From: Aquila chrysaetos chrysaetos
Lineage: Eukaryota; Chordata; Aves; Accipitriformes; Accipitridae
Reading direction: 5' to 3'
NCBI RefSeq assembly: GCF_900496995.4
Contig: NC_044012.1
Location: 26,611,606 to 26,675,605 of the forward strand
DNA length: 64,000 nt
Shown: piece after piece, positions 1 to 14,160 of the stretch
How the letters are laid out: each line of letters starts with the position of its first letter
Position numbering within the stretch: the first letter of the stretch is position 1
Notes under the pieces: model-generated
What the model saw: only the letters and a program-made list of their open reading frames with translations
Told to the model about the DNA's origin: nothing
Database searches by the model: none
Translations under genes and position numbers: made by a program

Positions 1-3000
1 AGGGGATGCACCAGGCAGCAAAACCTGCTGCAAGCAACATGTTGACCCCAGCCACTCACTGGCTTGCTCCTCCTCGCCCTTCTTGTTCACCATGAGGATT
101 CCTGCCTCCAACTCCTCCTGCTCCAGCAGGTCCATGTAGCCCAGCTCCTGCAGCGGGCAGAAAGAGGGGCTTCTGGTGTCACACCGGAACCTGCTTGTGC
201 TGACAGAGCAGCCACGCTCAGACCCCTTGCAGAAAGCTGCTGATCTACAGAGCAAACCCCTACCCAGGGGGGAAGCCCCCTCCTCCTGGTGACCATTGCA
301 GTCCTGGGGTGCCACCCCAGCATGGGTACCCCGTGCCTGCAGGCTCCTGCCAGCCTTTACCAGCGCCTTCTGCTGCCGGTCCATGCTGAGCCGCTCCAAG
401 TAGCGGTCGAGGTTGTACCACTGGAGGCAGCGCAGGGTCAGGATGGGGTCCTGCAGTGCACGGTACAGCGCCGGTGCGTCCTGTCTCTCCAGGGCATCGT
501 CCACCTCCTCCAGAGCTCCATGCACTAGGAGAGAGGCCAGTTCACACCCAGAGAAGCTGAGCAGGTAAATCATCCCACAACTCCAGGGAGCAAAGGAGCT
601 ACAGTTGAAGCCTGCATACCAATAATTTTAGTTTGTCCTTGGAAATGCACACTCAGCCCTGCTCCCTGCCCAGTCTGAAGCTGGCCTGAGCAGACAACTC
701 CTTTCTGCTATGCCCACCACCCCAGGCAGTCTCTGCCCTGCTGCCTGGGGTACCATCGTCACACCGATAAGCTCTGGAGACCCCCCAGGAGGGAAGCCAC
801 AGCTTTGCTCACCATTCACTTTGTTGATGTTCCCTTGGATTTCAGCCTGGGTCAGACACCGGTCATAGATGTCTTCACCCTCAGGGATGACCTGCGGGTA
901 CTGGAGAGAGACCCCCCCCACCCTGAGCTTTCTGCCCAAGAGCACCCCAACAGCACACAGCGGGGGTCCCCTGCAGATGCCTGGGCTCCTTTCCCAATCC
1001 CAAGCCCTGGGTCAACCAGCCCCCAAAGTAGAATCATTTCTCCACCACTTTCCCTCCATCTTCTGATCAGCACAAGGGCTCTCAGGCTGTGTTTTACCCG
1101 CCAAGTTTGGGGACAGTCTCCAACCAAGAGGGACCCCTCCAACTGGAAGCACCCACCACCACATCAGCGAAGGGGCTGGCTGCTCCTCTCCCAGCCTTCC
1201 CAGGACCCACCGTGCCCTCCTCACCCTGTTCCTGGCATTGCTGCCCTTCTCCAGCTTTGCCCGGTGGAGCACCTCCTGGTAGGCACCAGCCAGCACCTCA
1301 CGCAGGTTGAGAAGCATCGCGCTGGGGTTGCAGAGGGCCATCATCGTCTGTGCCACCACCCCTCGATCCACCGCTTTGTTGATTGCCAGCACTGCAGCAT
1401 GGACTAGAAGTGAAGTGGGAAGGATGTAGGTGAGACAGAGCATGGAGGGCTGCGACGGACCATCCCCTATATCCCTGCATGCAGTGGGACAAGCTGTGCC
1501 ACGCACAATGGTGGAAACCCCAGCTTCTCAAAGAGGAAGCTGCAGTCTCCAGTGCCCGGAAAGTCTCCATGTCTCTACAGCAAGCCCAGCTAACACAAAA
1601 CCCCTGGTGCTGCTGGCTGGGAAGGGGCTGTGCCAACCCTTGCAGCCATGCACAGGTCTGAAAGAGAGCATTTCTCAGTTTGTTGGCCCTAGATTTGATG
1701 TTCAGGGGCTGAGCCAAGATCCTGCTACAAGCTGATGCACAGCACCTCTCCCCACACGAGCACCCATCACCTGCTGCTTCGTCCACCGAGAGCTCATTGG
1801 CCAAAATGCCCCCGATCTTGCTGAAGGCAGGCAGCTGCAAGCCATACTTCTCCAGCTCCCGCTTCATGTTGTTGATCTCCTCCTCTAGAGCAGAGCACAG
1901 AGGCATCACTGCTCAGCACCAGCACCGTGGTCCAGCACTGGAGCGTGGGCAGCCAGCAGATCCCCCCGCTCCCCTGCCAAACCAGAGGGGTGCAGAAAAT
2001 GCCCACACTGGGGTAAGCATCACCAAGGCAGCTTTGGAAAAGCTCGCCCAAGGTCTTCATTCCCCACACCCCTCCAACTGCAGGGATCTGGGAGCATTGT
2101 TGGCAAACCTCCCTTGCCAGCCCTCAGCCCAGGTTTCCCCGCACAGCACCATACCTGTGAAGTCCAATTTCCCGTACAAGTCCTGGATCTGAGGAGCCAG
2201 CCCTAGCTTGAAGAGGTACAAGCTGAAAGACAAGGCAGACACATGCCATGACCGTTCTGTCACTTGCTTCTCCCTCCTGATGCTTCTGCAACACCTGAGG
2301 CTGTCGCCCCAGCCCTGGGGGTGGCGTCACCGAAGGGCTCATGAACAAGAACATGAACCACGACAACAGTTTTGGCCCTGGGGCCAGGCCAGGGACACCC
2401 ACCTGAGCGCATGGATGCAGTAGACCACCCGGGGCATGTTCTTCTTGTCATAGATGTCGGTGGTCTCTGGGTAGAAGATCTGCTGACAAGATAAGAGAGC
2501 TCAGGTGGAAATGGCACCAAGATGGTCCACGGGGAGGATGGTGTCCAAGGGTGGGGGGGGACAGAGACAAAGCCCCCCCTGCAACACCAGCAGTCCCCCA
2601 GTGAGCCGAGCTGGTGGCGTGCAGCCCCAGTGCTGCCACAAGGGCAAAGGCCAGTGCGTCCCTTGGCCCGGGGAGAGCGGAGGGAGGACGTTACCAAGGG
2701 AAGCCCCACATGGCTCATGGCATCACGCCAGTAGTTGATGTTATCCGTGTGCCGAAAGTGAAGCCCGGCTGCCTGGAAGAGAGGAAGCTGGGGTCAGGGT
2801 GAACCCCACCTTCTCCCATCCCTGGGATCCCACTCTCCCCCAAACCCACCCAGCCAGGGCATGAAGTTAAAAAGAGAGGCAAATCCTGTGGCAGGATTCC
2901 CAGGGCAGCGCAGCTCATATCCCATTTGCTGCCGTACTCTATTAAATTGTCCCTTAATGACTGCAATCAGTATGACCCTCCTTCACTTTGCATTCACCAG

Positions 3001-4331
3001 CAATGGAAAGGTTCCTACAAGTTTTGGGCTACACCTTCAGGAATGCAACCCCCAGTGCCACAGTCTTACCTTGTACTGTGTCTGCTCACAGTCATAGATC
3101 TTCTTCAGAGGGACCACAGTGGGAGCAAAGCAGTGGCCCAGCTTGGCAAGGATGACCCCGTTGCGCAGGCTCTCCTCCAGCTCCATGAGAGGGGGCAGCT
3201 CCTCACTCAGGCAGGCCTCCATCCAGCTGGCAGGGTAGAGATGGGGCACGTCGCAGACCCCCAGTACTCCCACCCAGACCCCTTCCAGACAGGAAAAGGG
3301 GCACCTAAAGGAGACACACACACACACGCACACACACACCCTCCCCATCCTCATAAATCCCTCCCTGGCAGGGAGAGGTCAGCCCCCACCCCTTTGCTGC
3401 AGGGTTTAGCAGACAGGTGTTTCTCAGTTTGGGTGCAACAGCACGGCTGAGTGCCCCCCCCCACCCCCAACCAACCCCAAAACCACTTTTGAAGGGCCAG
3501 AAAGCACCAGGAACAGGTGGGATTTTGTAGCCTCCCCCCACTCAGATTCCCTGCGTCTTATCCCCTTCCCCCCCCTTGCACTCCTTTTCCCCCCCAAAAT
3601 TTGAGCTCGAGACAGAGGGGCTCCCCAAGTCCAGCCCCACCGCTTGGCTTCCTCCAAGTGACACAGATACTGGTAGGCGACGTTCTGTCTCCTCTGCTCA
3701 TCCATCTCATCTGCAGTGAGGCGCTCATCTGGGCAGCAACAGGGGCACCCCGTCAAACCCCGCTATTCGGGGGGAGGGGCCACTTTTTTAAGCACCCATC
3801 ACCACCCAAATTAAGGCAGGTTTTTGGCACAGCAGCCTGCCTGTGCCTCCCACAGCCCTCGCGTGGGTGGCACCGCACAGAGACGTGGCGGTGATGGTGA
3901 CACCGGCCAGACCCTTCTGGCAATTGGAGGAAAATTTCCAATTTCCCTTTTTCCCCCAAAGTAACAGCCATAGCCGGCACCCAGAGCCCACACCTGGGGG
4001 GTCACAGCTGCAGGTTTGGGGTTCTTTCATGCCACTGGGGCTGGAGGCACCCACGACTGCTGGATGGCACCCAGCAGCACCCCACCAGGTGTATTCCTCA
4101 AAACATGTCCCGTCCAGCTGGTCCCCAGGTGCCTGGGGCCCCACCACTGTCCCCCATCCCCCTGCACCCCCAGACCTGCCTGTCCCCCCCCCAGCCCCCC
4201 GCACCCCCTTACCGCCCTGCACACCACAGCCTTGCCCGCTCCCCACAGCCCTTCCTGCCCCCCGCCCCCCCATTGCTGGCTGCCCCCCCAAAGCCCGGTC
4301 ACTCACGCCGCACCAACCCCACTCCCTCCAT
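1..4331 (-). CDS. IQGAP3: IQGAP3, first 11 coding exons (partial, runs off left edge)
   Basis: Ras GTPase-activating-like scaffold that binds actin, Rac/Cdc42 and calmodulin and is linked to proliferation. Coding exons in transcript order: 4331-4307, 3728-3641, 3226-3070, 2772-2695, 2479-2403, 2222-2155, 1884-1771, 1403-1225, 891-813, 524-361, 147-60. All have GT/AG borders and the phases join without a break, giving about 372 residues. The second exon reads DERLTADEMDEQRRQNVAYQ and the next WMEACLSEELPPLMELEESL, the calponin-homology domain start. FYPETTDIYDKKNMPR and LGLAPQIQDLYGKLDFT complete that domain. Exons from 1884 on enter the coiled IQGAP repeat region (SKIGGILANELSVDEAA, LTQAEIQGNINKVN, VHGALEEVDDALERQ). 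The wording fits IQGAP3 better than IQGAP1/2 as I recall them. The IQ, GRD and C-terminal parts lie off the left edge. The start codon is the only ATG giving a short first exon in phase. It is divergent from TTC24. Confidence 0.95.
3311..3341. repeat. (CA)n microsatellite in an IQGAP3 intron
   Basis: A short nearly pure CA dinucleotide run broken by single G bases, about 85 bases upstream (minus sense) of the exon at 3226-3070. Confidence 0.8.
3950..4300 (-). repeat. C-rich low-complexity part of IQGAP3 intron 1
   Basis: The plus strand is dominated by CCCC and CCCCA runs, so the IQGAP3 sense strand is strongly G-rich just after exon 1. No exon is visible here; the open frames are composition artefacts. 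Confidence 0.6.
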
Positions 4332-4440
4332 GGCTGCGGCCGCGGCGGTTCCACCCGCGATTTGAATCTCCCGCCGCTCACGTGAGGCCGCGCAAGGGCC
4401 GCCGGGAGATGTAGTCCGGTAACGGCACCGGGGGCTGGAG
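4332..4440 (-). promoter_or_regulatory. IQGAP3 core promoter with CDE/CHR-like and ZNF143-like motifs
   Basis: This CpG-rich stretch lies directly upstream of the IQGAP3 ATG. On the minus strand GGCGG (4375-4371), a 4-base spacer and TTCAAA (4366-4361) match the spacing of the CDE-CHR cell-cycle element, with the CHR half inverted (TTTGAA on the plus strand). GGGAGATGTAGTCC at 4404-4417 is the reverse complement of the ZNF143/SBS core ACTACAWYTCCC. An E-box-like CACGTGA begins at about 4379. The motifs are read from sequence; function is inferred from the known G2/M expression of IQGAP3 in mammals. Confidence 0.5.
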
Positions 4441-5299
4441 GCGGGTGGGACCAGCGAGCACACGGAGATCAGCGCGATCCGGGGTGCGGGGGGAGCCCAC
4501 GGGTGCAGGGGTCATCCTGGGGTGCAGGCACACCCAGGGATCAACCCACCCACGGGGGACGCAGCCCGGAGTGGCAGAGGGGACCTGCACACACCAGGGG
4601 CACCCGGCTGTCAGTGCACCTGGGCCCCACCGGAGTCTGCCCACCCGGGCTGGGCCAGGTGGGGGCTGTTGGGGAACCCTGGGATGTACCGGCCGACCCC
4701 GGGGTGCCCTTCACCCTCGCTGCACCTCGGTGCCCATACATCAGTCTGCTCCCAAACCACGAACGTGCCCCCCAGTTAAACAAGTCCATGGTGCCTGCCA
4801 CAAGCATGCCGGGACAGCAAGGGGCCGGTTGTGCCACCCATCCCATGGTTCGCTCTGGCTGAACCAAGTTACCGTGGCACTGTACACCCTGCCGGTGACA
4901 GAGATGAAACTGGAGCCAGCCGGGCCATTGCAGGAATGTGCCCTCCCCAGAGGAGAGCTGGCTTTGTCCCAGTTTGTGTGTGCCACCCACGACCCTGATG
5001 TTTTCTTGGTGCTCAGAAGCTGTTCCAGCACCAGGCCCCAGGCACCGGCGTCCATCACCCCGGGGAAGCTGCGACCCGCTCTGGGTGGCTTTCCAGGCAG
5101 CCCAGCCCCAGCGGGACTCAGAGGCCCTTGGGACACCCTCCTTCCCAATCCGGAGAGCGGTGGTTTGCAGCAGCGGCGCGGCTGCAAGCAGTGGTGATGC
5201 CCTGTCCCTCCCCTCCACGATCTCAGCACCCTTTGCACCTAAAGAGCAAACAGTAAGTGTGTGCAACCAGTTATTCTGCCTCTCAAAAAGACACCCTAA
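4441..5299. other. IQGAP3-TTC24 intergenic stretch, no gene seen
   Basis: GC-rich sequence without recognisable exons. Open frames on both strands lack similarity to any family I know and no supported splice pattern emerges. A non-coding first exon of TTC24 may lie here or further right, because the first coding exon of TTC24 begins at a splice acceptor. Confidence 0.5.
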
Positions 5300-5529
5300 T
5301 GTAGCGTTGCTACATATCAAGGTGCCACGATTAGATCACTGGTCGGCCCGGACCAGGGAAGAGACAGATAACACACATGGTGTGAGCGTCAACTTCGTCT
5401 TTTATTGCGCAGTTAATTCCTTTTATACTAGCAACGGTAGGTGGGATTACTGATACATCATAGGGAGGCGACGACTAGCCTTCTACCTTTCTGTGACATC
5501 GCGAGATCTTCCGAACGCTGTACCCTACA
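5300..5529 (-). mobile_element. Solo LTR of an avian alpharetrovirus-like endogenous retrovirus
   Basis: A 230-bp unit has TGTAG...CTACA ends and is flanked by near-identical 6-bp direct repeats (CCCTAA at 5294-5299, CCCTAG at 5530-5535), the target-site length used by avian leukosis-type viruses. Read on the minus strand it has U3, a TATAAAA box (5427-5421), an AATAAA signal (5406-5401), R and U5 in the order and close spacing of alpharetroviral LTRs. The R/U5 wording (TTGACG, CACACCATG, GGGCCGACC, GGCACCT) resembles the Rous/avian leukosis LTR as I recall it. No internal retroviral region adjoins it, so it looks like a recombination-derived solo LTR, whole in outline and of moderate age. 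Confidence 0.75.
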
Positions 5530-5827
5530 CCCTAGGAATGCCCACCCTGTGCTGTGGGGTGTGTGTCCCCCTCCTCCCTCAGTGACCCCCCCCCCCCTTC
5601 CTCTCTGGCAGCCACAAAGGTTTGCAGGAGGCAGGCACCAAGTGCAGAAACTGTGCTGGGGTCCTCCATGAAAAGGCCTTTTTCCTCCCTGAAACTTTAG
5701 CCGCAAACAGGCTACAAGGCCTTTCTAATTTTTTTTTTTTAATTATATAAAATAACACTGCTCGTTTCAAGAAATCCCAGGACCATGCCAGCTCAGGCTG
5801 CCTGCTGTGTCTTTCTCTCTCTTGCAG
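5530..5827. other. Region between solo LTR and TTC24 first coding exon
   Basis: It contains a C-rich run near 5588-5600, a T-run near 5730-5741 and a pyrimidine tract leading to the splice acceptor at about 5827. No coding exon is seen. Confidence 0.5.
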
Positions 5828-5847
5828 GCAGGTCACTCACCCTGCCC

Positions 5848-7776
<1,929 letters not shown>

Positions 7777-9080
7777 GTAGGAAAGCTGCCATCATGTCCC
7801 TCCTTCCTCTGTGGATGAGTTCCCAGCATCAACCATGAGATAAATCTTCCTTTCTCCGACCCCAGGTCCTGCGGGGGGAAAGCCCAGCCTGGGGACAAGC
7901 TGTATGTGCCTGTGCCGGGAGCACGTCCTGGCCGTTCAGGTAAGAGGGTGCAAACAAAAACCCAGGCAACTTGCTTGAGCCATACAGCCTATTTCTGCCA
8001 GAGCCAAGGCTTCGGCACAGGCTAGTACGGGACTCCTGCCTATCTGCCTTTCCTCTCTGGAGGCAGAGGAGTGACCCTGACTGATGGCCCTGCACTGGAG
8101 CTCCACAACCCACACGGACACCTGGACATCTCTGTGAAGGATGAGGATGGTCCCAGCATGGCTCCAGGGTGTCACAGTCAGCCCCATGCTAACAGGTGGG
8201 TGGGCGAGGGGGAGGCACACCGATACAGCTCCTTGCACCCAAATACCCTTGCAGTAGCAGCAAACATAATGCAGCGAGTGGCATCACCCCAGGGACTTCT
8301 CGTGATTAAAGGTGAAAATCCAGAGATTTTAAAAGATGTGTAATTCTGGGGAGTGCCTTTGGGGTAACTGAAGCTGGAATTTGGGGAGGGTTCGGTAATG
8401 ATGTGGTAGGGGAGAGTTTGTCACACAGATGTTCTCCATCACCTCCCCATGAGCTGTCTCCGCTTTGCTCCCAGTAACCTGACCATCACCCACCCGTGCC
8501 CAGCCCTGCTGCGCCACGGCAGCCTCTGGCCAAGTGAGTACCAAACACAACTGGAGCTTCGCTTCCCCAGCGAGCTGAGGGCTGTGGTTCTCACACTGCA
8601 TTCATTTTCACAGGGCATCGTGACTGCCGAACCCTCCGGCTGAGGTCCCCGGAGTGGTAGGTGATGCACTGGAGGAGCGGGTGAGGGAGCAGACGGGAGG
8701 TCTGGGCTCCGGGATGTCCCCTAAGGGGAGGGATCAGGGATGGAGACCCCCCCGGCAGGCCCTGGGACACCCCAGCTCCTCGCAACGGCCATGTCCCCAA
8801 GCCCAAAATCGCTGGGGCTTGGGATTTTGGCACCTTGGAGCCAGCCCCAAACCCCAGCCTTACAGATGGGCAGCAAATCTGAGGGTGGATTCAAGCACCC
8901 CTGTATGAAATCCCCCCCCAATTCTGCATCCCACCGGACACCCCCACACCCCGTAACACCTCGGTGCCCTCGCCACCCCGCAGCCCCACCATCGCCGCCA
9001 CCAGCTGCCGGTCCTGCACAGAGTGCAGGATGCTGTCCCTCATCTGCAGCTTCGTGTGATGGTGGAGGACACCGGGAAGA
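7777..9080. other. Possible TTC24 tail exons and TTC24-NAXE intergenic
   Basis: An AG-bounded, GT-terminated segment at 7866-7940 encodes GDKLYVPVPGARPG in one frame, faintly like the human TTC24 C-terminal region. An open stretch at about 8080-8200 (ELHNPHGHLDISVKDEDG) ends at a GTGGGT donor-like site. Neither was confirmed. An ATTAAA near 8304 is a weak polyadenylation candidate. Nothing else is recognised. Confidence 0.3.
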
Positions 9081-9434
9081 TGACCGCTTCCCACGTTGGG
9101 CGGGGGGGCGGCCCGGGCAGCAGGACCCCGGCCTGGACTGCGTGTCCCCCCGCACCCCCCACCGGGGCAGAGCCGAGCTGCCGGTGGGAGCCTGTTCCCG
9201 GAGCCAGCACGGTTTTGAATCCGGTCCTTTGCCGCCCTCCTTCCCGTGCTGGGGCCGGAGGTCCCGCGAAGGGCGGGGGGTGGGGAGGAAGGGGGCGGCT
9301 CTCGAGGACCCGGGGGCTCCGAACCCGGCACCCCCCCGCGCCGCGGGGATGGGCGCTCCGCCCCGGGGCCGCCCCTGCCTCCGCGCCTGCTCCGTACCGA
9401 GCCGAGCCGCTCCGTGCCGGGCCGGGCCCGCCGC

Positions 9435-11110
<1,676 letters not shown>

Positions 11111-11423
11111 GGCTGGGGCTCAGCAGGGGCTTGGGGTGCCAGGCTAGGCTTCGGCACAGCAGATCAGGGCCCAGTTCTGTCAAAGCCACACCTCTCCGCT
11201 AGGAGGATGCTCAGCACGTCACTGGGCTGCAGTCCTGCCCAGCTCTGCCAGCGGGATCGATGTTCACTGCAGACCAAAGCCCCCAGGACCTTGGGACCGA
11301 TGGAGCAGCTGCCAGGCAGGCTCTGTTTGGGGTTGGTACCTAATCTGAGTGGTTCTAGGTGTAGAGGCAATCCAGGATCCCGGGGTCTGCTATATATCTT
11401 GCACTTCAGGATAGTTTCATTGC

Positions 11424-11429
11424 AATAAA
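11424..11429 (+). terminator. NAXE polyadenylation signal AATAAA
   Basis: AATAAA lies about 315 bases after the NAXE stop, a normal 3' UTR length. A second AATAAA at 11583-11588 is a possible distal site inside the GPATCH4 3' UTR. Confidence 0.7.
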
Positions 11430-11431
11430 GA

Positions 11432-11437
11432 TTTATT
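11432..11437 (-). terminator. GPATCH4 polyadenylation signal AATAAA (minus strand)
   Basis: TTTATT on the plus strand reads AATAAA on the minus strand, about 350 bases past the GPATCH4 stop. It is only two bases from the NAXE signal, so the two 3' ends are expected to overlap. Confidence 0.65.
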
Positions 11438-11786
11438 CATGCCCTTGAAAAAAATATTTCAATACTCTGTGCGGTCTGTCCCCTTGTGTCCCTCTGCAAC
11501 AGACCCACAGCAAATGGGTGCCTGCCCCAGGGCCTGATGGGAACTGGGGTCACCTCTGACGGGAGGAAGGCTCAGGGAGTGAAATAAAGCTTGATCCAGC
11601 TTCAGAGCAACTAGTCCCAGCCCAGCATCCCCAGGCAGCAAACACACAGCTGGGCCACGGCACTGGGCTCCACCTGGGAAGAGCCTGGAGCACCCTTGAG
11701 CACCCACCAGCACCAGCAGGCAGGACTGGGACCCTCACAGCCAGGTGGTACCAGCAGCTGCGCAGCACGGCAGCCTTGGCCCTTGC

Positions 11787-13882
11787 TCACTCCGGCTCCT
11801 TCTTCCTCTTCTTCCTCCTCTTCCTGGGGCTGTGCCCAGCCTGTTCTGGCCCATCTGTGTCTTCTAGAGGTACCTCTGTCTCAGCTGGCTCTTCTTTGTC
11901 CTCCTTCTCCTTCTTCTCTGTCTCAACTGGCTCTTCTTTCTCCTCATCCTCCTTCTGCTTCTTCTTCTTCTTCTTCTTTGTAGCCTTCCCTTCCTCTCCT
12001 GCCACCTCCTCTTCTCTGCTTGGCTCCTGATTCTTCTTCTTCTTCTTCCTCTTCACAACCTTCCCTTCCTGTCCCGCCACCTCCTCTTCTCTGCTTGGCT
12101 CCTGATTCTTCTTCTTCTTCTTCCTCTTCACAACCTTCCCTTCCTGTCCCGCCACCTCCTCTTCTCTGCTTGGATCCTGGCCCTGCAGCACTTCGGGATC
12201 AGCTCCGTCCCTGGACTGTTTCCTTTTTTTCTTCTTTTTTTCCTGCCTCTCTGCTAGGTGGCTGCTCTCTGGTGGCTCATGCTGCCACTCCTTGTGTCGG
12301 TATGTGGTCAGGAAGGCTCGCTCCTGCTCCTCCAGCCGTGCCAGCTTGGCGCTCATGGTCAGGCCGTGACGGGCACCCCTGCAACAATCGTGGGCAGCTG
12401 GGGTCTGGCACCTCCCTGGCAGGGAATGTGGCCCCCAGCCCAGCCTCCTCGAAAGCCCCTGCCAGAAGGAGGGAGCCCAACCATGCAGCCCCCACCAACC
12501 ACGTACTTGTGTGCTGTGCGGCCCCCACACGCTCGCATCAGCTCCTCGTCCGTCAGCCTGCAGGACACAGACAGGACACATCACCCCCAGCATCAGCTCC
12601 CCCTTGCAGCCCTTGTCCCTCCCCACTGCTGCATCTTGGGGACAGGGCATACGCCGCTGCCCCAGGCTCACCTCCTGGCCGAAGAGAGGTCCAGCTTCTC
12701 CTCCTCCTCGCTGCTCTCTGAGCCGGATGGCAGCTTCGTGAACTCCTCCCCGCATGCTGTGAGCGTGGCTGACTGCAGAGGGGAGAGGCAGAGGGGCTGC
12801 GAGAAAGGGGGACAAGGAAAAGGGGGCCCTGGCGGCCACAGCAGTGATGGGCTGGGGAGGCTGCACTGCGAGGGGCGTTGCAGAGTTCAAAACAGCCTTC
12901 AAAGAGACACCAGCTGCTCGCCAAGCCACATCCCCAGGGCCAGTTACCTTCACGAAGTGGCCATACAGCATGCTGCCAGCACTGCTGGCCTTGCGGGGCT
13001 TCTTATTGCTGATTCTGACTCCCTGCTCGGAAATTGTCTTCATGGAGATGCCATCCTGGAGGGAGAGAAAAAGATACAAAGGGCTCAGGAGCATTCTGTC
13101 CGAGGGGCTTCACCCCCTCCAGCAGCACCTCTCTGCCACCACAGTCCCCGTGCAAGGTGCTGCACAGTTAGGGGCTGCAGGGACATACAGCAGCCATGCA
13201 AAGGGGACCCCAAAGCCCTCCCCTGCCTTCCACCCCATCCCAGCCCGACTGGGGTGCCCCCCACCGCCCCCCAGCCCTCCTACCTGCCCAGCCTCCACAG
13301 CAATGTTGGCAGCCGCCCTGTTGAAGACGTGATCCCACCAGTGGAAGGAGAAGGGCTCCGCTGCGTCGTGTCCCACCTGTGGGGTGCAGAGGAGCCACCG
13401 AAATGGCTGCAGCCGGCGGCGGCTGCTGGGTCCAAGCCCCTGCCGTGCAGGGGGGCTGCACTCACCCCCGCCGTGCCGCACTTCACCTTCACCCGGATGG
13501 CCTCGGCGATGCCGTCCTCCCGCTTCCCCAGCCCCTGCCCTGGGGACAAGGACACCCGTCACTCGCCGCAGTGGCTCCCCCCGAGCCCCCCGCGGCTGGG
13601 GCAGGCCATCGGGGGCTGGGGCTGCTGCGAGACCCCGAGTGGGAGGGGTGGTGGGGGAGGCGGCGAGGCCGAGCCCTGCTCCTCCGGGACGGCCGGGGAC
13701 CGGGGGACGGGCCGTGAGACCGGGGAGAGCCAGGGACCGGGGGTACTCGGGGAGGAACAAGGGATGGCGGGACCGCGGACTGGGGGGACCCCAAGCCGGC
13801 CCCCACCTCGCCGCCAGCCGTGCCGCCGTAGCTGGCTCTCCGCAAATCGCATCCCACGCCCCGGCGGCTCCGGGCCGCTCAT
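11787..13882 (-). CDS. GPATCH4: G-patch domain-containing protein 4
   Basis: Nucleolar G-patch protein; in mammals it stimulates DHX15 and acts in ribosome and snRNA modification. Exons in transcript order: 13882-13807, 13539-13466, 13376-13284, 13055-12948, 12772-12672, 12557-12507, 12378-11787, all GT/AG and in phase, 364 residues (human about 446). MSGPEPPGRGMRFAESQLRR and GQGLGKREDGIAEAIRVKVK give the G-patch glycine pattern. Then VGHDAAEPFSFHWWDHVFNR and LTDEELMRACGGRTAHK match human GPATCH4 blocks, followed by LTMSAKLARLEEQERAFL. The last exon is a Lys/Glu-rich tail with three in-frame 25-residue repeats (SREEEVAGQEGKVVKRKKKKK) and a basic end (RKRRKKRKKEPE), a likely nucleolar localisation signal. 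The shorter tail explains the length difference from human. Its 3' UTR meets that of NAXE. Confidence 0.95.
11960..12180 (-). repeat. 75-bp in-frame tandem repeat in GPATCH4 last exon
   Basis: The segment CACCTCCTCTTCTCTGCTTG recurs at 12003, 12078 and 12153, exactly 75 bp apart. Each unit encodes a 25-residue acidic/basic module ending in a lysine run; the unit nearest the C-terminus has diverged most. The period is a multiple of three, so copy-number change keeps the frame. Confidence 0.9.
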
Positions 13883-14160
13883 GGCGGCGGATCCCGGAGG
13901 GTCGCGGGGGTCCCGGCAGCCACCACCTCTGCCCGGCAGGAAGCGCCGACCGCGCAGGCGACCAGACGGGGCGGAGGTCACGGCCCAGGGTACGCGCAGG
14001 CGCACTCGGACGGCGGCGGGGCCCGCCGGGAAGGGGAGGCTGTGCGCATGCGCGCGCGGCGTGGCCGGGATCGCGCCCAGCACGGGGAGGCGCGGGGCGG
14101 GGGCGCACGCGCACGGACAGACGGACCCGTCCCGGACGGTGGGGGGAGGGCGGACAGCGG
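13883..14160 (-). promoter_or_regulatory. GPATCH4 CpG promoter with NRF1-type site
   Basis: CpG-dense sequence upstream of the GPATCH4 ATG. TGCGCATGCGCG at 14043-14054 is a full palindromic NRF1 consensus, with weaker GCGCAGGCG-like sites near 13951 and 13993. NRF1 control is common for ribosome-biogenesis genes; binding here is inferred. Confidence 0.6.
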
